Shown piece by piece: positions 6,238 to 8,183 of a DNA stretch of 8,183 nt (positions within the stretch are counted from its first letter, which is position 1; every line of letters starts with the position of its first letter). Under the pieces are notes generated by a model, which saw only the letters and a program-made list of their open reading frames with translations, had not been told where the DNA came from and did no database searches. Location: the NCBI GenBank assembly GCA_013698525.1, contig JACCSM010000005.1, forward strand, positions 1 to 8,183, read 5' to 3'. The stretch is from Rubrobacteraceae bacterium. Its GTDB lineage: Bacteria > Actinomycetota > Rubrobacteria > Rubrobacterales > Rubrobacteraceae. The position numbers and the translations under genes were made by a program.

Positions 6238-6382
6238 CCGTACCCTTCTGAGTGTTACGCAGGTATCCCGTTTTTCAGCACGTCCGCCTTCACGACATGG
6301 GAGGCGGATAAAGTAACCCAGGATCCCGCCGGGTGTTTTGGTGGGCCTAGGTCAGAGCCACCTCTCCCAGAAGATACCCGCG
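6210..6382 (-). ncRNA. Candidate structured RNA, unassigned family
   Basis: On the minus strand, CGCGGGTATC (6382-6373) pairs with GATACCTGCG (6267-6258) as a 10-base helix with one G-U pair. It encloses three further hairpins: GGTGG/CCACC (6362-6358 with 6344-6340), CCCGG/CTGGG (6333-6329 with 6321-6317, one G-U) and TCCGCCT/AGGCGGA (6308-6302 with 6289-6283). About 20 bases after the closing helix comes the intrinsic terminator. Both G-U pairs would be A-C mismatches in plus-strand RNA, which points to the minus strand. The 5' end is undefined. I compared it mentally with SRP RNA, RNase P RNA, tmRNA and 6S RNA and found none of their conserved cores. It may be an independent small RNA or a 3' product of the sigma operon mRNA. 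Confidence 0.45.
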
Positions 6383-6403
6383 ACTGCTACTCGATGCGTC
6401 TAT

Positions 6404-6417
6404 CTGGATCACCTCCT
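6404..6417 (-). other. 14-base perfect complement to the 16S rRNA 3' end (extended anti-anti-SD)
   Basis: The minus strand reads AGGAGGTGATCCAG, fully complementary to CTGGATCACCTCCT, the conserved end of most bacterial 16S rRNAs. No ATG, GTG or TTG with a worthwhile reading frame follows at normal spacing; the nearest frame, from a GTG within the motif, stops after about 21 codons. It lies 22 bases upstream of the closing helix of the candidate RNA, on the same strand. Confidence 0.5.
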
Positions 6418-6469
6418 CTCGCGCGCTGTCAACTCCGGAAAGTTTACTACCGCACTCTGCATCCAGCAA

Positions 6470-6526
6470 GGGCAAACGCAGAAATGGGCAGCAGGCCGGA
6501 TAAGGTGTTCCTTTGCCCGTACCGGC
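6470..6526. repeat. Two crossing inverted repeats (pseudoknot topology)
   Basis: GGGCAAA (6470-6476) can pair with TTTGCCC (6512-6518), and GCCGG (6495-6499) with CCGGC (6522-6526). The pairs interlock, so both together would form an H-type pseudoknot; alternatively they are competing hairpins. A small AAGG-TGTT-CCTT hairpin (6502-6513) competes with the first. The element begins 12 bases after the anti-sigma stop codon on the minus strand, so it would lie in that gene's 3' untranslated region. Confidence 0.35.
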
Positions 6527-6538
6527 GTTACCCAGACG

Positions 6539-7279
6539 TCACGGCATCTCGCCCTCGAGGGCCACCTCTCCACCCGATGTCCTGGCGCCGTCGAACTGCT
6601 CCTCCGTGATTAGCAAGGTCTGAAAGCTCCTGGCCTCGGGCGGTGCGTTGAGCCAGACCCTGGTCTCGCCCCTTCCCACGCTCGTGAAGGAGCCTGCGCT
6701 GATGCGCCTGTCCCCCGAGGCAAACCACAACTCGTAGTACTTGTCCGGCTCGGGCTCGTCGAAGTTGTTCAGCCTGAGCTCCACCTGCTGGTTGGCTGAA
6801 GGCTGCTGGCGAATTTCGGCCACGCCCCAGTACCCGTCGAGCCCGGCGGCTTCCTCCGGTGTTGGGACCAGTCTGATGGTGGCGACAGGTGTCTCCTCTG
6901 CTGGGAGACCGAAGAAGATCCCGAGCGCCACAACGGCAACCACAGCGGCCGCCGCCACGCCGGATAGAAGGTAGTAGCGCGTGACTCCTTGAGACTTTGT
7001 CTGCCCCTCCAATGAAGATGGCTGCTCGGGTTCGGCGTATTCCTGGCGCGACCTCGTTTCGGCGCGCATGCGGGCGAGGATCTCACCTTTCAGGTAGGCC
7101 GGTGGGTCGACGGGTGGGGGCGCCGCCTCGAGGGCGCGGCCCACCTTCTGTAGGCCCTCGAGCTCGTTTCGGCATCGCGAACAGGACGACAGGTGGTGTT
7201 TGACCCGTTGCGCCTCCTCCGGCTCGAGGCCGCCGGAGACGAAGGTCGTCAGGTCAGGATGATACTCCGGGTACCTCAT
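6539..7279 (-). CDS. Anti-sigma factor, RskA-like, zinc-motif type
   Basis: A 246-residue single-pass membrane protein expected to hold the neighbouring ECF sigma factor inactive until a signal triggers its proteolysis. Cytoplasmic part: the anti-sigma zinc motif H29-x3-C33-x2-C36 (HHLSSCSRC), then a Pro/Glu-rich linker. A membrane helix spans about 103-124 (YYLLSGVAAAAVVAVVALG). The extracytoplasmic part (about 130-246) has YYELWFASGDRRISAGSF (181-198), the core of the RskA C-terminal domain. The start is ATG 7279, which overlaps the sigma stop codon as ATGA; GGTGG lies 7 bases before it. An upstream in-frame GTG at 7297 would add six residues. Co-translation with the sigma gene keeps the pair balanced. 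The signal that the outer domain senses is unknown. Confidence 0.9.
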   Translation of the reverse strand: MRYPEYHPDLTTFVSGGLEPEEAQRVKHHLSSCSRCRNELEGLQKVGRALEAAPPPVDPPAYLKGEILARMRAETRSRQEYAEPEQPSSLEGQTKSQGVTRYYLLSGVAAAAVVAVVALGIFFGLPAEETPVATIRLVPTPEEAAGLDGYWGVAEIRQQPSANQQVELRLNNFDEPEPDKYYELWFASGDRRISAGSFTSVGRGETRVWLNAPPEARSFQTLLITEEQFDGARTSGGEVALEGEMP

Positions 7280-7932
7280 CGCGTCGCCACCAGCCACCCG
7301 TCGCCGAGCGCGAGTTCCTCGCGCAGGCTCCTGTAGGCCTTCGCGGTCCTGGTCTTGACGGTCCCAAGGGGTACGCCGGTACGCAAGGAGATCTCCCGCT
7401 GGGTGAGCCCCCCGAAATAGGCGAGCTCTATGACCTCCCTGTGCGGCGCGTCAAGCGCGTCCAGGGCCCGGGATACCCGCCAGGATGACCAGGATTCGTC
7501 CACGATCTCCTGGGGACCTGCGGAGCCGTCCCTCGTGGCGGCGAGATGAGAATCACCTTCTGGTACAGGGTTAACCCTGTTGGCACGCTTTCGATGCAGA
7601 TCAAGGGCGACGCTGCGCGTTACCCTGAAGAGCCACGTGGAGAAGCTGCCCCGCGAAGGGTCGAAGGTGCACGAAGAACGCCACACCTTCAAGAAGACCT
7701 CCTGGATCAACTCCTCAGCCATAGAACGGTCGCCGAGCATCTTCAACCCCACCCCGAAGACCGTGCGACCGTACCGGGCGTAGAGGTGGGCGAGGGCGGC
7801 CTCGACCTCAGGACCGTCGAGGCGGCTCATCAGTTGCTCGTCCGAGAGAGCGTCTATCTGCCCGGACGTCACGGGACGCAATCTCCCTGACTTTCTCTCA
7901 CCCTCAAGTAAATCACCCGCCGTAACGCCCAT
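7276..7932 (-). CDS. ECF RNA polymerase sigma factor, SigK-like
   Basis: A 218-residue group 4 (extracytoplasmic function) sigma factor that directs RNA polymerase to a stress or envelope regulon. Region 2 covers about 47-116: LYARYGRTVFGVGLKMLGD, AEELIQEVFLKVW (72-84) and GSFSTWLFRVTRSVALDLHRKR (95-116), the -10-binding part. Region 4 covers about 157-206, with the HTH LTQREISLRTGVPLGTVKTR (176-195) that reads the -35. Pairing with an RskA-type anti-sigma factor suggests the SigK/ECF19 group. The start is ATG 7932, with GGAG 5 bases upstream (7941-7938); a TTG at 7956 would add eight residues without a ribosome-binding site. The first ~28 residues precede region 2 and are not conserved-looking. 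Autoregulation is common in such operons, but I could not identify an ECF promoter. Confidence 0.92.
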   Translation of the reverse strand: MGVTAGDLLEGERKSGRLRPVTSGQIDALSDEQLMSRLDGPEVEAALAHLYARYGRTVFGVGLKMLGDRSMAEELIQEVFLKVWRSSCTFDPSRGSFSTWLFRVTRSVALDLHRKRANRVNPVPEGDSHLAATRDGSAGPQEIVDESWSSWRVSRALDALDAPHREVIELAYFGGLTQREISLRTGVPLGTVKTRTAKAYRSLREELALGDGWLVATR

Positions 7933-7964
7933 TGATTCTCCACAGCCCGTTGCCAAGGGATATA

Positions 7965-8102
7965 TGTGGTTATACGGGCTTTAGATCGTTTCGGATTTCT
8001 TGCCAGCCCTCACCCTCAAAGGCCCGCCAGGCCTGACGGCACGGGTGGCAAGCGCGCCGGGAGATCTCGAATCCGGTATTTCGAAACGTTCGTATAACCA
8101 CA
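7965..8102. repeat. Nested inverted-repeat element upstream of the sigma gene
   Basis: TGTGGTTATACG (7965-7976) and CGTATAACCACA (8091-8102) form a perfect 12-base inverted repeat. Nested inside are CGTTTCG/CGAAACG (7987-7993 with 8082-8088), CTTGCCA/TGGCAAG (7999-8005 with 8046-8052), AGGCC/GGCCT (8020-8024 with 8030-8034) and CCGG/CCGG (8057-8060 with 8073-8076). Together they fold as a long stem opening into a three-way junction. The element ends 32 bases before the sigma start codon, so it could be a structured leader of the sigma operon or a small inverted-repeat (MITE-like) insertion. I see no direct target duplication at its edges. Confidence 0.6.
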
Positions 8103-8183
8103 CGTTCGGTCGAGAATCGAGTAGAAGTCTGATACACCTGATCGACTCCCCAGAGGACCTGGAGGAAGGGTCCTATCTGGGTT
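8103..8183. other. Right edge, unassigned
   Basis: No complete feature is visible. Open frames run off the edge on both strands: a plus-strand frame open from 7985 that ends in LIDSPEDLEEGSYLG, and a minus-strand frame that enters from beyond the window and stops with TAA at 7972-7970. They are antisense to one another and neither has decisive codon bias, so no gene is called. A purine-rich GGAGGAAGGG at 8161-8170 could be a ribosome-binding site only if a start lies just outside the window. Confidence 0.3.

Larger units (their letters stand above)
6196..6538. other. 343-base gap between citrate synthase and anti-sigma genes, rich in RNA-like structure
   Basis: The two flanking genes converge on this gap. 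I see no protein-coding gene in it. It holds, from left to right, a minus-strand terminator (6210-6237), a branched fold on the minus strand (6258-6382), a 14-base complement to the 16S rRNA 3' end (6404-6417), an isolated minus-strand TTGACA (6432-6427) and two crossing inverted repeats (6470-6526). Each is described separately. Confidence 0.7.

Noticed and set aside
6404..6417. A remnant of a 16S rRNA gene on the plus strand.
   Set aside because: Only the last 14 bases match; the sequence before it shows none of the conserved 16S 3' helix and no rRNA operon features surround it.
6453..6536. Plus-strand resemblance to a c-di-GMP-I (GEMM) riboswitch: GGGCAAAC, a GAAA loop, a GC stem, and CCGGCGTTACC near the end.
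   Set aside because: The P2 stem around GAAA is only two to three pairs, the GACGCAAAGCC-like core is missing, and no plus-strand gene follows; downstream is the antisense of the anti-sigma gene. An Infernal search with the GEMM-I model would settle it.
6338..6613. Plus-strand frame across the gap before the anti-sigma gene.
   Set aside because: No ribosome-binding site, no recognisable motif, and it runs into the antisense of the anti-sigma C-terminus; the region is better explained by RNA structure.
7970..8183. Minus-strand open frame entering from the right edge and ending with TAA at 7972-7970, containing CHPC and GEGWQEIRNDLKPV.
   Set aside because: G+C at third codon positions is about the same as at first positions, unlike neighbouring real genes. 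An antisense frame is also open, and the stretch is occupied by nested inverted repeats. The sequence beyond the edge is needed to judge it.

Overview
The window looks like chromosomal DNA from a high-GC bacterium, most likely an actinomycete-type lineage; a Rubrobacter-like organism is my guess. The base composition, the ECF sigma factor of SigK type paired with an RskA-like anti-sigma factor, and the side-by-side citrate synthases (one carrying an N-terminal DNA-binding domain) all fit. This is inference from gene content, not a species identification.

Layout, left to right. A DUF202 membrane protein runs off the left edge (minus strand). A divergent intergenic region of about 190 bases leads into a GCS2-family glutamate-cysteine ligase-like enzyme (plus). 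Its last codons overlap, tail to tail, the end of a GNAT acetyltransferase (minus). Divergent from that acetyltransferase is a two-gene plus-strand unit: a Nudix hydrolase, apparently read from a leaderless transcript, and an overlapping CPBP-family (CAAX protease-like) membrane protein. An array of five 8-base units beginning CAGC follows the CPBP stop codon. Then come two divergent citrate synthase paralogues: a minus-strand protein with a MerR-like helix-turn-helix fused to the citrate synthase domain, and a plus-strand stand-alone citrate synthase. Their 154-base intergenic region holds an AT-rich island with an inverted repeat and several TTGAT half-sites. A minus-strand sigma/anti-sigma operon closes the window, with an ATGA start/stop overlap.

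Functional reading. The citrate synthase pair would condense acetyl-CoA (or propionyl-CoA) with oxaloacetate. The HTH-fused paralogue keeps all three catalytic residues and is a candidate enzyme-regulator acting on the shared promoter region. The ECF sigma factor and its zinc-motif, single-pass membrane anti-sigma factor form a standard envelope-signal switch.

Unexplained structure concentrates around the sigma operon. Downstream of it (6210-6382, minus strand) is a branched RNA-like fold ending in an intrinsic terminator; two of its helices have G-U pairs on the minus strand where the plus strand would have A-C mismatches. Next to this lies a 14-base perfect complement to the conserved 3' end of 16S rRNA with no obvious start codon after it. 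Upstream of the operon (7965-8102) is a nested inverted-repeat element with 12-base perfect arms. I could not assign either structure to a known RNA or element family.
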